Below, in pieces: positions 1 to 10,100 of a DNA stretch of 64,000 bases. Source of the stretch: Pseudomonas sp. MRSN 12121 (GTDB lineage Bacteria > Pseudomonadota > Gammaproteobacteria > Pseudomonadales > Pseudomonadaceae); the NCBI RefSeq assembly GCF_000931465.1, contig NZ_CP010892.1, positions 5,603,388 to 5,667,387 on the forward strand, given 5' to 3'. Numbering within the stretch: the first letter of the stretch is position 1; every line of letters begins with the position of its first letter. The position numbers and the translations under genes were made by a program. A model generated the notes under the pieces. It did no database searches, had not been told where the DNA came from, and saw only the letters and a list, made by a program, of their open reading frames with translations.

Positions 1-411
1 CCCAATGTCATTTTCGACGGCCTGGCCGCCGCTCGTAAGAGTGACCAATCAGCTTGCGGCAGCCCGATAACGGGCGCTGTTTCCAGCACTGTATTCATCA
101 ACGGCTTGAACGCCGCCACGCTGGACAGCACCGGTGGACACGGCAATATCATCATCGGCGGTTCCGGCACCGTGATCATTGGCGATACCGTGGTCAATGC
201 CCCCTTCAGCGGGCTCCTGCCCATGCCGGTCAACTTCACCGACCGCTTGAAGCTGGTGAACGATGTCACCGGCGAACCGATGCCCAATCATCCTTACGCC
301 ATTCAGCGGGCCGATGGGCGCCTTGAGCATGGCGTTTCGGACGCCGCCGGTTTCACCCACGAAATCAGCTCGCATATTGCAGAGAGCATCAAGTTATTTT
401 TGGAAGAGTGA
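1..411 (+). CDS. PAAR-domain protein, 5' truncated
   Basis: The reading frame is open from base 1, so the start lies outside the window. The visible 136 residues contain the end of a PAAR repeat domain (NVIFDGLAAARKSD, then VFINGLNAATLDST, GHGNIIIGGSGTVIIGD), the cone that caps the VgrG spike of type VI secretion systems. After it comes a short extension (VNFTDRLKLVNDVTGEP, YAIQRADG), like the tail-link segments found between spike and cargo. The stop is 3 bases before the lipase-like gene, so the two are probably co-transcribed. PAAR proteins carry effectors, which makes the next gene the likely cargo. The PAAR fold is clear; the pairing is inference. Confidence 0.85.
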   Translation, partial: PNVIFDGLAAARKSDQSACGSPITGAVSSTVFINGLNAATLDSTGGHGNIIIGGSGTVIIGDTVVNAPFSGLLPMPVNFTDRLKLVNDVTGEPMPNHPYAIQRADGRLEHGVSDAAGFTHEISSHIAESIKLFLEE

Positions 412-414
412 CGC

Positions 415-1149
415 ATGGACGCCAACACCATTACCTCGGCGGACGGTAAATCCCTCAAGTTGAAAGCCGAGCACAGGCTTACGGACAAACAAGACAAGAG
501 CGATAAAGTCGTTCCTATCGAGAGCACCAAGGCCATTGTATTTTTTGTGGGGGGTGCTGGGGACAAGGAGAGTTATTACTTCGCGGCCCCTTATAAAAAC
601 ATAACCTATGCTCAAGACCATCTGGACAACCGAGCAATTACTTTAAAACAAGAAGGAAAGTACAGATCCGAGTGGCTGGGATACAACGAAATAAGAGGTA
701 AAAAAGACATTCAAAAAAATGTCCTAAATATCATCCCCTACAAGTCATGTCCTATCTACATTATTGGCCACAGTCTAGGTGGCTGGAACAGCGCACAGTT
801 GACCAAGACCATGGCCGATTGGGGCTACACCATCACCATGTTGATAACTTTGGACCCCGTTGGGGAAGGCACGCTAGTCTGGCTTGGCTCGGATATTGGT
901 GGCTCCATACCTACTCCTGTAGCTCAAAAGTGGATCAACATCAGGGCTACGCCATCCAAGCCGGATGACTCTGATAATGTCGCGGAGTTCGGGGAAAGAT
1001 GGACGATAACCAGTGGACCTGACTTGAATATCAACATGGACATCAATCATGCCAATGCCGAGGGCATGTTCACTCGAACGATCGCTGGTCTACAGTCTGC
1101 CTGCAATATAGTTTTTGAATCCATCACTGAGAAGTTGGCGAACAAATGA
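415..1149 (+). CDS. Putative type VI secretion lipase-type effector (alpha/beta hydrolase)
   Basis: A 244-residue protein with a lipase nucleophile elbow, IIGHSLGG (Ser120). LDPVG (Asp147) and INHAN (His212) are plausible partners for a Ser-Asp-His triad. There is no signal peptide, as expected for a T6SS cargo. It follows a PAAR gene and overlaps by 4 bases a gene for a lipoprotein, the usual order of spike, phospholipase effector (Tle class) and immunity protein (Tli class). Bases about 560-780 look AT-richer than the neighbouring genes, which suggests horizontal transfer. I cannot assign it to one Tle family by eye. Hydrolase confidence is high; effector role is inferred from context. Confidence 0.75.
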   Translation: MDANTITSADGKSLKLKAEHRLTDKQDKSDKVVPIESTKAIVFFVGGAGDKESYYFAAPYKNITYAQDHLDNRAITLKQEGKYRSEWLGYNEIRGKKDIQKNVLNIIPYKSCPIYIIGHSLGGWNSAQLTKTMADWGYTITMLITLDPVGEGTLVWLGSDIGGSIPTPVAQKWINIRATPSKPDDSDNVAEFGERWTITSGPDLNINMDINHANAEGMFTRTIAGLQSACNIVFESITEKLANK

Positions 1150-1676
1150 AAAGAGCATTCCTGCTACTACTGATGATTGCCTGTGCTTCCTGTGCCAAAG
1201 ATCATGGACAACCTCCCGCGGACCTGGACTTCGTTTCCGTTGAGCGCAAAGGCGATCTACCGCTCTACGTCATTCGCTACCACTCGAGCCTCAATATCCT
1301 GGACCTGTATGGGCGAGGTACTGGAGAAGGCATTGCTTCCGCTCGGCTGATTTGTGCCCTGGAAGATGACGATGACTTTTCCGTAGAGCATGAGATTGAG
1401 CGCTCTGCGTATGGCCGAATCCAGCAAGCCCCCGCGCGCACCAATGGCTCATCCTCAGACTTCATCACTGAGGCTTTTTTGAGTGAAACCCTGAATAAAG
1501 GGCAATCCCGTAGAAACCTTGATGCCGATGAGTTGAACAGGCTGTTGGCCAACAAGAAGGCTCTCCCCTGCAAAGCCGTCATCACCGCCTATGGTTACAA
1601 GGCCTATTACTCCAAGCCCATGGAGTTGCCCGTTGCCGATCTCCTTCGAGAAATCAATAAACCTGTAGCACCTTGA
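1146..1676 (+). CDS. Putative immunity lipoprotein for the upstream lipase
   Basis: A 176-residue protein with a short hydrophobic leader (MKRAFLLLLMIACASCAKD) ending in cysteines that fit a lipoprotein signal, so it should sit in the periplasm. Its ATG overlaps the end of the lipase gene (ATGA-type overlap), implying tight co-expression. Immunity proteins for phospholipase effectors are commonly periplasmic lipoproteins, and gene order plus localisation support that role here. No conserved domain is recognisable by eye, so the function is inference. Confidence 0.6.
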   Translation: MKRAFLLLLMIACASCAKDHGQPPADLDFVSVERKGDLPLYVIRYHSSLNILDLYGRGTGEGIASARLICALEDDDDFSVEHEIERSAYGRIQQAPARTNGSSSDFITEAFLSETLNKGQSRRNLDADELNRLLANKKALPCKAVITAYGYKAYYSKPMELPVADLLREINKPVAP

Positions 1677-1811
1677 TCGATCTCTGAGGCTTTATCGGTG
1701 GCGCGGAATGGGCAGCGGGCATGGTGGGCCACGAACAGCTTGCAGCGTGATGCCCTACACCCACGCTGACGAACGCTTCAATTACTCCCCACAGGTGACT
1801 AAATTAGACAC

Positions 1812-2741
1812 ATGATCACCGACCTCCCCCCCTTGAACGCCGTTCGCGCCTTTGCCGCCGCTGCTCGCCATGAGAGTTTCAGCCGCGCCGCGGATGAGTT
1901 GCACGTGAGCCACAGTGCGGTGAGCCGGCATATCAAGTTGCTGGAGGAGCACCTGGGGGTGCTGCTGTTCGAGCGGCGTATCCGGCAGTCGGTCCTCACG
2001 CCCGCCGGGCAGGCTTTTTATGAGCAGGTGAGCCTGGGCCTGACCCAGATCGCCCAGGCGGCCGCTTCGCTGCGCCAGGGGGCGGCGCTGCGCAAGGTGA
2101 GGATCAATGTGCGGCCGTCGTTTGCCGTGCGCTGGCTGATTCCGCGTTTGCCGCAATTCATGGCGCTGTACCCGCAGATCCAGCCGGAGGTGGTGACCAG
2201 CACCCAGCCTCCCGACCCGGTCCGTGAGACCTTCGACCTGGTGATCCGCCGCGGCCGCTCGGGCTGGTCGTCGGCGCTGCAGCCCCAGCGCTTGCTGGAG
2301 GACGAACTCCTGGTGGTGGCGGCGCCGTCGCTGTTGCAGGAGACGCCGCTAAGCAGTCCCAAGGACCTGCCGCAACACACTCTGCTGATCAGCCGCACCC
2401 GCGCCAGCGACTGGCCGAAATGGCTGGAGCACTGCCAGCTCAAGCCGCTGCGCCATTCGTCGGCCTTGCATTTCGACCATCTGCACTTCGTGCTCCAGGC
2501 CTGTGTCGACGGCCTGGGGTTGGCCCTGTGCCCGGCCTCGTTGCTGGCCAAGGACCTGGCCAGTGGGCGCCTGGTCTGCCCGCTGCCGGCACTGCGCCAA
2601 CCCCTGCCCCGCTATTACTACGCGATCACCGATAACGCCGCCCCCGAAGCCCTGGTGTTTATCGAGTGGATGCAAGCGCAGATCCAGCAGGACGCGGTGG
2701 ATAACCCGGCGCAGCTGCCGCTACGGACCAGCAGCCACTGA
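1812..2741 (+). CDS. LysR-family transcriptional regulator (GcvA-like)
   Basis: A 309-residue LysR-type regulator. The N-terminal winged helix-turn-helix (about residues 5-65) contains LNAVRAFAAAARHESFSRAADELHVSHSAVSRHIKLLEE, matched here in short segments: FSRAADELHVSHSAVSRH is the recognition region. Residues about 90-300 form the periplasmic-binding-like effector domain (RKVRINVRPSFAVRWLIPRL). The arrangement resembles the GcvA/AmpR branch. The adjacent LysE-type exporter on the same strand 288 bp downstream may be a target, but no operator was identified. Ligand unknown. Confidence 0.9.
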   Translation: MITDLPPLNAVRAFAAAARHESFSRAADELHVSHSAVSRHIKLLEEHLGVLLFERRIRQSVLTPAGQAFYEQVSLGLTQIAQAAASLRQGAALRKVRINVRPSFAVRWLIPRLPQFMALYPQIQPEVVTSTQPPDPVRETFDLVIRRGRSGWSSALQPQRLLEDELLVVAAPSLLQETPLSSPKDLPQHTLLISRTRASDWPKWLEHCQLKPLRHSSALHFDHLHFVLQACVDGLGLALCPASLLAKDLASGRLVCPLPALRQPLPRYYYAITDNAAPEALVFIEWMQAQIQQDAVDNPAQLPLRTSSH

Positions 2742-2773
2742 AGCGTCCCCTCCGGGAAGGCGGTTGAGGAAAT

Positions 2774-2800
2774 TGTAGGAGCGAGGCTTGCCCGCGATGG
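2774..2800. repeat. Single REP palindrome core
   Basis: Matches the Pseudomonas REP motif TGTAGGAGCGAGGCTTGCCC followed by GCGAT. The same core recurs at 49496 and 59450. It lies in the 287-bp gap between the LysR and LysE genes. I see no gene in that gap. Confidence 0.7.
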
Positions 2801-3028
2801 CCTTGAGAACGCCGCAGTTACCCAATCAATACGCCGTATCGCAAGCAATCGAGTGTCGACCCACCACTCCAACAGCGGATCACCCTCGCTGACTGGGCGG
2901 CTAGGCCGTACAGGTCTGATTTAGGCACAGCAGCGGTGCAATTAAAGCGTTTGTCAGCGGGTTAGCGCCCGGTCACCCTGCACGGCACTGCCTCCCCCTC
3001 TCGATCGCCCCCTTTTGCGGAGTACCCC

Positions 3029-3637
3029 ATGGCGAGTTACGGACTGTTCCTGCTGCTGGCCACCCTGACCATTCTCAGCCCCGGCCCCGGGGTGGTGCTG
3101 ACCCTGTCCAACGCCCTGCGCCACGGCTGGAGCGGGGCCTTGCCGGGCATCCTCGGCATCGCCCTGGGGGCCTTTGTGGTGGCCGGGATTTCCGCCAGCA
3201 GCCTGGGACTGGTCCTCGCCGCCTCGGCCACGGCCTTTACCCTGCTCAAGTACCTTGGCGCCCTGTACCTGCTGTATCTGGGAGTGAAAATGTGGCGCAC
3301 CCAGGGTTTTATCCCCGAACTGAGTGCCAGCGCGAGCCGCCCTTGGCGGCGCTTTGTCGAGGCGTTGTCGATCCAGTTGCTCAACCCCAAGGCCGGCTTT
3401 TTCTTTCTCGCGGTGTTCCCGCAATTCATCCAGCCCGAAGCCAGTTACTCCCGTCAGTTCCTGATGCTGGTGGCGTCCTACAGCCTGCTGGTGATCGCGG
3501 TGCACAGTGCCTATGCGTTGGCGGCCAACGGTGCCAGGGGCTGGCTGTCCAGCCGCCGGGGCGCGCGGATCGCCGGCAGGCTGTCGGGGGTGACCTTCCT
3601 CGGCTTCGGGGTGATGATGGCCAGCGCCAGTAAATAA
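3029..3637 (+). CDS. LysE-family amino-acid/metabolite exporter
   Basis: A 202-residue inner-membrane protein of the LysE/RhtB family. The N-terminus (LATLTILSPGPGVVLTLSNAL) carries the family's proline/glycine-rich first helix, and about six hydrophobic segments follow. LLNPKAGFFFLAVFPQFI (around residue 120) is the second family signature. These proteins export amino acids or related metabolites by proton antiport; the substrate cannot be told from sequence. The start codon follows a GGAG at about -9. Confidence 0.9.
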   Translation: MASYGLFLLLATLTILSPGPGVVLTLSNALRHGWSGALPGILGIALGAFVVAGISASSLGLVLAASATAFTLLKYLGALYLLYLGVKMWRTQGFIPELSASASRPWRRFVEALSIQLLNPKAGFFFLAVFPQFIQPEASYSRQFLMLVASYSLLVIAVHSAYALAANGARGWLSSRRGARIAGRLSGVTFLGFGVMMASASK

Positions 3638-3737
3638 TCCGAAACAATTGGCCCGAACCGGCGCCCGCTGTCGACATTTCTTCGACAGCGGCTGCGCTAC
3701 CATGGCGCCCCCGTCGACCCACGAGACACCATTGCGT

Positions 3738-5672
3738 ATGCCCCTGACCACCTCCACGGACACCCTGCCCCCTGTGCTCGCCGGCCCGCTGCTGCGGCGC
3801 CTGGAGCCGACGCGGCTGGTGCTGTGGCTGGTGGGTTCGCGAGCCTTGCCGTTGACCCTGCGCCTGCAACCCGACAACGGCCCGGCCCAGGAACTATCCC
3901 TCGAGGCGCGGCATTGCCGGATCATCCCGGTGGGCCGCCAGGCTTTCATTCACCTCATTGACGTCCCCCTGGACAGCGCCCTGCCTCAGGATGTGGCGAT
4001 TGCCTATGACCTGTTGATCGACGACGCCGCGGACGGTGCCCGCGCCATCGCCGACTGGGCGCCCCATCTGTTGTATGCCGACGCCGAGATGCCGGTGTTC
4101 GTGCTGCACAGCCGCATCGACAACCTGCTCCACGGTTCCTGCCGCAAGCCCCATCACTCGGCGGACGAGGGGCTGCTCTGTGTCGACCGCCTGCTGGCGC
4201 AGACGCCAGAGCCGCAGCAGCGCCCGGCGCTGATGCTGATGACCGGCGACCAGGTGTACGCCGACGACGTGGCCGGGCCGATGTTGCGGGCGATTCATGC
4301 CTTGATCGAGCGCCTGGGGCTATTCGACGAACACCTGGAAGGCGCAGTGGTGGACGACAGCGCCGCGCTTTACCGGCATCGCGCCAGCTATTACCAGCGC
4401 GCCGAATTGCTGCCTGCGCTCAAGAGCAACGAGACCCTGCGCGAACGCTTCTTCGGCGGGGTGAAGAAGCCGATTTTCACCAGCAGCAGCGCCGACAACC
4501 ACCTGGTGACCTTCGCCGAGGTCATGGCCATGTACCTGCTGGTCTGGTCGCCGGTGCCCTGGCGCCTGATCGATCCTCGGCCACCGCAACTGGCGCCCAG
4601 GGAGCAACAGCGCTACCAGCGCGAACAGCTGCGGATCGAGGCTTTCGCCAAGGGTCTGGGCGGCGTGGCGCGGGTCTTCGCCCATCTGTCGTGCCTGATG
4701 ATCTTCGACGACCACGACATCACCGACGACTGGAACCTCAGCGCCCAGTGGGAGGAAACCGCCTACGGCCACCCGTTCTCCAAACGCATCATCGGCAATG
4801 CGTTGCTGGCCTACATGCTGTGCCAGGGCTGGGGCAACAACCCGGACGCCTTCACCAAGCTGCTGCAACATACCCAGGCGCTGCACACCGAACCCCAGGG
4901 CGCTGCGCCCCGCCTGGACTACAACGCCCAGGACGGGCTGATCGACGAGTTGCTGCGCTTCCAGCACTGGCAATACACCCTGCCCACCACCCCGGCGCTG
5001 GTGGTGCTGGACACCCGCACCCGACGCTGGCGCAGCGAGTTCAACCTGGGCCAGCCCTCGGGCCTGCTGGACTGGGAAGCCCTGAGCGAACTGCAACACG
5101 AACTGCTGGATCACCCCTCGGCGATCATCGTGTCACCGGCGCCGGTGTTCGGCGTCAAGCTGATCGAAACGGTGCAGAAGGTCTTCAGCTGGTGCGGCTA
5201 CCCGCTGCTGGTGGACGCGGAAAACTGGATGGCGCACCGCGGCGCGGCCCAGGTGATCCTGAATATCTTCCGCCACTCGCGCACCCCGGGTAACTACGTG
5301 ATTCTCTCCGGCGACGTGCATTATTCCTTCGTCTACGAAGTGCTGATCCGCCATCGCAAGGGCGGCCCGAAGATCTGGCAGATCACCAGCAGCGGCATCA
5401 AGAACGAATTCCCGCCGACCCTGCTGGAATGGTTCGACCGCCTCAACCGCTGGCTCTATTCGCCACGCTCGCCCTTGAACTGGTTCACCCGCCGCCGACG
5501 GATGCGCGTGGTGCCCTACAGCCCCGAACACCGCGAAGCCGGCGAGCGCCTGTGGAACTCAGCGGGCATCGGCCAGGTATTCTTCAACGAACAAGGCCAG
5601 CCCCGGGAGATCTACCAGCACAACGCCAATGGCGCACCGAAGACGCGGATGCTGGCGCCGGATGAGGACTGA
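3738..5672 (+). CDS. PhoD-like metallophosphatase / alkaline phosphatase D family protein
   Basis: Chosen start gives 644 residues (MPLTTSTDTLPP); an upstream in-frame ATG at 3648 would add 30 residues of low-complexity sequence and is less likely. Metallophosphoesterase motifs are in order: GDQVYADD (around residue 172), FDDHDITDDWN (around 324) and GDVHYSF (around 525), which bind the metal centre in PhoD-type phosphatases and phosphodiesterases. No signal peptide is evident, unlike secreted PhoD with a Tat leader, so this is probably a cytoplasmic PhoD-like member. Substrate unknown. Confidence 0.85.
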   Translation: MPLTTSTDTLPPVLAGPLLRRLEPTRLVLWLVGSRALPLTLRLQPDNGPAQELSLEARHCRIIPVGRQAFIHLIDVPLDSALPQDVAIAYDLLIDDAADGARAIADWAPHLLYADAEMPVFVLHSRIDNLLHGSCRKPHHSADEGLLCVDRLLAQTPEPQQRPALMLMTGDQVYADDVAGPMLRAIHALIERLGLFDEHLEGAVVDDSAALYRHRASYYQRAELLPALKSNETLRERFFGGVKKPIFTSSSADNHLVTFAEVMAMYLLVWSPVPWRLIDPRPPQLAPREQQRYQREQLRIEAFAKGLGGVARVFAHLSCLMIFDDHDITDDWNLSAQWEETAYGHPFSKRIIGNALLAYMLCQGWGNNPDAFTKLLQHTQALHTEPQGAAPRLDYNAQDGLIDELLRFQHWQYTLPTTPALVVLDTRTRRWRSEFNLGQPSGLLDWEALSELQHELLDHPSAIIVSPAPVFGVKLIETVQKVFSWCGYPLLVDAENWMAHRGAAQVILNIFRHSRTPGNYVILSGDVHYSFVYEVLIRHRKGGPKIWQITSSGIKNEFPPTLLEWFDRLNRWLYSPRSPLNWFTRRRRMRVVPYSPEHREAGERLWNSAGIGQVFFNEQGQPREIYQHNANGAPKTRMLAPDED

Positions 5673-5721
5673 TACAAGTCAGCGCTATCAATGGCACTGA
5701 GCTGCTGTACTGCCGGCCGTA

Positions 5722-5958
5722 CTAGCGGTTGAACGCCTCACGTGCTTGTTCCGCTGGCTGATCCCGTTCAACCATGAAATCCGTGCTCACTGGCTCGCCA
5801 TCGAACCAGCTGTCCCAGGCTTCGCCCGCCGGTGTAATGATCCGGGCGCGTCCTATCGCAACGATATCTACCCGGGTGACCTCCTCAGGAAAAGCCACCG
5901 TCTTGGGCATCCGGATAGCCTGGCCACGGTTTTTTTTGAATACTGATCCTTGCTCCAT
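5722..5958 (-). CDS. VapB-type antitoxin, orphan
   Basis: A 78-residue protein of the VapB/AbrB-like antitoxin type: N-terminal swapped-hairpin segment (SVFKKNRGQAIRMPK) followed by an acidic toxin-binding tail with WDSWFDGEP. A strong ribosome-binding site (GGAGGTGATG) precedes its ATG. In typical loci a vapC PIN-domain toxin follows directly, but here the next sequence downstream on this strand is the end of the PhoD-like gene, with only about 49 bp between. The antitoxin is therefore an orphan, perhaps a remnant. It is transcribed away from cas1. Confidence 0.8.
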   Translation of the reverse strand: MEQGSVFKKNRGQAIRMPKTVAFPEEVTRVDIVAIGRARIITPAGEAWDSWFDGEPVSTDFMVERDQPAEQAREAFNR

Positions 5959-6200
5959 GACATCACCTCCGGGACAGGTTCAATGTATGTCCAGTCTATC
6001 GAGCAGCATGGATATGCCAAAGGCAAATCCCTGTGTATCTAACGACACCAAGCCCAAAAGCATGCCTACCCATGCACTCTTCAAAGCCCCTGATTGGCCT
6101 TCCTCCCAAACTCCAGCTTTGCAAACGAAAGGCGAAGGCACACTATCTCCTCGCATCGATCCCCACGGTTTATTGAACGGACGCACCTGGCGATTCAGAC
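5959..6200. promoter_or_regulatory. Intergenic region between vapB-like gene and cas1
   Basis: A 242-bp divergent gap that must hold the promoters of the antitoxin gene and of the cas1-cas3 operon. I see no convincing gene; the short frames here lack ribosome-binding sites and family features. No clear -35/-10 pair could be assigned by eye. Confidence 0.4.
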
Positions 6201-7178
6201 ATGGAAGACTTCAGCCCCTCGGATCTGAAAACGATCCTGCACTCCAAGCGTGCGAACATTTATTACCTGCAGCACTGCCGGGTACTGGTCAACGGCGGGC
6301 GCGTCGAATACGTGACCGACGCCGGTAAACAATCGCTCTACTGGAATATCCCGATTGCCAATACCACCACGGTCCTGTTGGGTACAGGCACCTCGGTGAC
6401 CCAGGCCGCCATGCGCGAACTGGCCCGAGCCGGGGTCCTGGTCGGTTTTTGCGGTGGCGGTGGCACGCCGTTGTTCAGTGCCAACGAGATCGATATCGAA
6501 GTCGCCTGGTTCTCACCGCAAAGCGAGTACCGCCCCACCGAGTATCTGCAGCGCTGGGTCAGTTTCTGGTTCGACGACAAGCTCCGCCTGGAAGCGGCCA
6601 AGGCCTTTCAACGACTGCGCCTGGAACACGTTCGACGCCACTGGGGAGCCAAGGGGCTGTTCGCCAAGGAAGGGGTTCGGATCGATCCCGTGGAATTGGA
6701 ACAGGCCCTCCAGCAATCCCTGGACCGCCTGAACGCGGCCCCGGACCATAGCTTCCTGCTGACCGAAGAGGCACGCCTGACCAAGCGCCTGTTCAAACTG
6801 GCAGCCAATGCGATGCAGTATGGCGACTTCGTCAGGGCCAAGCGCGGCACGGGCAACGATCCGGCCAACCGCTTTCTCGACCATGGCAACTACCTGGCTT
6901 ATGGCCTGGCGGCGACCGCCACCTGGGTATTGGGATTGCCTCATGGCCTGGCGGTCCTGCACGGCAAGACCCGACGTGGCGGGCTGGTTTTCGACGTGGC
7001 CGATCTGGTCAAGGACGGGCTCATCCTGCCGCAAGCCTTTATTTCGGCCATGCGCGGCGACGATGAGCAGGCCTTCCGCCAGGCCTGCATCGAAAACCTG
7101 ACCCGCAGCGAAGCCCTGGACTTCATGATCGACAGCCTCAAAGAGCTTGCTCAACAACTGGGAACGCCAGCCCCTTGA
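6201..7178 (+). CDS. cas1: CRISPR-associated integrase Cas1, subtype I-F
   Basis: A 325-residue Cas1 of the I-F type, the integrase that inserts new spacers together with the Cas2 part of Cas2-3. It opens with DLKTILHSKRANIYYLQHCRVL in the family's N-terminal beta domain. The C-terminal catalytic region has NYLAYGLAA, LPHGLAVLHGKTRRGG and VFDVADLVKD, supplying the conserved His and Asp metal ligands. Length matches the family. Its stop overlaps the TTG start of cas3, so the two are translationally coupled. Confidence 0.97.
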   Translation: MEDFSPSDLKTILHSKRANIYYLQHCRVLVNGGRVEYVTDAGKQSLYWNIPIANTTTVLLGTGTSVTQAAMRELARAGVLVGFCGGGGTPLFSANEIDIEVAWFSPQSEYRPTEYLQRWVSFWFDDKLRLEAAKAFQRLRLEHVRRHWGAKGLFAKEGVRIDPVELEQALQQSLDRLNAAPDHSFLLTEEARLTKRLFKLAANAMQYGDFVRAKRGTGNDPANRFLDHGNYLAYGLAATATWVLGLPHGLAVLHGKTRRGGLVFDVADLVKDGLILPQAFISAMRGDDEQAFRQACIENLTRSEALDFMIDSLKELAQQLGTPAP

Positions 7179-10100
7179 ACATTCTGCTGATCTGCCAATG
7201 CGACAAGCGGGCACTGACCGAAACCCGGCGGATTCTCGATCAATTCGCCGAACGCCGCGGCGACCGGACCTGGCAAACCGCGATCACCCAGGCCGGCCTC
7301 GACACCCTGCGGCGCTTGTTGAAAAAGACCGCGCGGCGCAACACGGCGGTGGCCTGCCACTGGATCAGAGGGCTCGACCACAGCGAACTGCTGTGGATAG
7401 TCGGTGACGCCAGCCGCTTCAACGAACAAGGCGCGGTCCCCACCAACATCACTCGGCGCAACGTGCTGCGGCAAAACGACGAGAACGACTGGCACACCGC
7501 ACAAGACATCAAGCTGCTGGCCCAGCTGTCGGCCCTGCTGCACGACCTGGGCAAAGCCAGCCTCGCTTTCCAAGAACGCTTGCGCCAGCAAAGGACGGAG
7601 AAAAACCTGTTCCGCCACGAATGGGTTTCGCTGCGGTTGTTCCTCGCCTTCGTCGGCCAGGACGACGACCCGACCTGGCTGGCGCGCCTGGCCGCGCCAA
7701 CGGAGGCCGACGACGCCAGCTGGACCGCCGCAGAGCGCTATTTTCGAGACGGCCTGGACGCCAGCGCACCACCGCCCTTTCGCCAGCTACCGCCTCTGGC
7801 CAGCGCCATTGCCTGGCTGGTCGTCAGCCATCATCGCCTGCCGGTACTTCCTGCCGAGGGCAACCTCGACCAGCAACAGCCCTGGTTCGGACAGAAGTCC
7901 AAGACCTTCAATCCCGCCCAACTGCCCCGTTTGCTCGAAGGCATCACCCACGAGTGGAACGAACTCAAAAGTGCCGCTCCCCATGACGCCATGGAGCCCT
8001 ACTGGAATTTTGCGCATGCGCTGCCGGTGACCTTTCCCAAATGGCGCACGCAAGCGGCAAAAATCGCCGGACAACTGTCGGTCCTGCATGGCAAGGCCGG
8101 CAAGCGCGATTGGCTGGACAACCCTTATGTCATGCACCTGGCACGCCTGAGCCTGATGCTGGCCGACCATCACTATTCTGCCCTGCCACCGGATTCCGCC
8201 CAGCGGGTACGAGGTGACAACACCCATCTGCTGTATGCCAATACCCATACCGACGGCTCCTTGAAGCAACCGCTGGATGAGCATCTGCTGGGCGTCGCGC
8301 GCTTGAGCGCCAGCATCGTTCACGGCCTGCCTGGCTTCGAACGCCATCTCCCGCGCCTGGCTCGCCACCGGGGCCTGAAAAAGCGCAGCGCCTCGGAGCG
8401 TTTTCGCTGGCAGGACAAAGCCAGCGATGCCGCCACCAGCCTGCGGACGCAGGCCTTCGCCGAAGGTGCCTTCATCGTCAACATGGCCTCCACCGGGTGC
8501 GGCAAGACCCTGGCCAACGCCCGCATCATGTATGCCCTGGCCGATCCGCAGCTGGGCATGCGCTGCACCTTCGCCCTCGGCCTGCGCACCCTGACCCTGC
8601 AAACCGCGAACAGCTATCGCCAGGATTTGCACCTGGCCGAGGATGAGTTGGCCGTGCGCGTCGGTGGCTCCGCCAGCCGTGCCCTGTTCGACCACTTCCA
8701 GGCGCAGGCCGAGGCGACGGGCTCGGCCTCCACGCAAAGGCTGATCGAAGAAGACAGCCATGTCCTGTACGAAGGCCAGAGCGCCGATCATGGCTTGCTG
8801 TCGAAGGCCATGGACGACCCGGCCATTCGTTCGTTGCTCAGCGCGCCGATGCTGGCATGCACCATCGACCACCTGATGCCCGCCACCGAGGCACAACGCG
8901 CCGGCCGGCAGATCGCCCCCATGCTGCGCCTGATGAGCAGCGACCTGGTGCTCGACGAACTGGATGATTTCGACCTCGCCGATCTGCCCGCGCTGACCCG
9001 CCTGGTGCACTGGGCGGGCATGCTCGGCAGCCGCGTACTGCTGTCTTCGGCCACCCTGCCGCCCGCCCTGCTGGACGGCATGTTCCAGGCCTATCGGGCC
9101 GGGCGCCGACACTATCGGCGCAATCGCGGGACGCCCCGGGAACAACATGCGCCGCAGCCCGAGATCCCCTGCCTGTGGGTCGACGAGTTCGGCAGCCATG
9201 CGTTGCAATGCCAGGACCCGGAGCACTTTCTCGAACAGCACAGGCAATTCGTCGAGCGTCGGGTCCAGGCCCTGGAAAAAGTCGAGCCACGGCGGCGCGG
9301 CGAGCTGGTGCCGCTGAAGATCGAAGCCACCGACAAAGAGGCGATTCGCGCGAGCTATGCCCGGCAGGTGCATGAAACCTGGTTGCAGGCACACACTCGT
9401 CATGCCCAGACCTGCCCGCACAGTGGCAAGCGGATCAGTTTTGGCCTGGTCCGCATGGCCAATATCGACCCCTTGTTCGATGTCGCCCAGATGCTGTTCC
9501 AGCTAGGGGCGGATGCCGACCATCACATCCATCTGTGCGTCTATCACTCCCGCTTCCCGCTGTTGCAGCGCTCGGCCATCGAGCGCCAACTCGACAGCGC
9601 GCTCAACCGTCGCGACGAGCAGGCGGTCTATCGACTGCCCGAAATACGCCGCGCTATCGACAGTTTTCCCCAGCACAATCATCTGTTCGTCGTCCTCGGT
9701 TCGCCGGTGACAGAGGTCGGCCGGGATCACGACTACGACTGGGCCATAGTCGAGCCCTCGTCCATGCGCTCATTGATTCAATTGGCAGGCCGGGTTCAGC
9801 GCCACCGCAACCGGCCCTGCCAGTCGCCGAACATTTTCATTTTCGATACCAACCTGCGGCACTTTGAAAAAAACCAGGATCGGCACGGTCAAGCCGCTGC
9901 GTTTGTGCGGCCCGGCTTCGAGCAGGAAGACAGCCCGATCGACCATCCTTTCCGCCTGGCCAGTCATCGCCTGGGCAAGCTGTTGGCAGAAGACGAATAT
10001 CGAACCCTGACCGCTCGCCCGCGCATCCAGCCGCGCCCCGCAGCCGACCGGCAGCCCAAGTTCAGCCTGGTCGACCTGGAACATGCGCGGCTCGCAGCCC

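Noticed and set aside
5722..5958. Anti-CRISPR or Aca-type regulator next to cas1
   Set aside because: The protein fits VapB/AbrB antitoxins, and no anti-CRISPR-like gene is beside it.
7787..9421. Long antisense frame inside cas3
   Set aside because: Shadow of a complete Cas3 coding sequence; no recognisable protein features.
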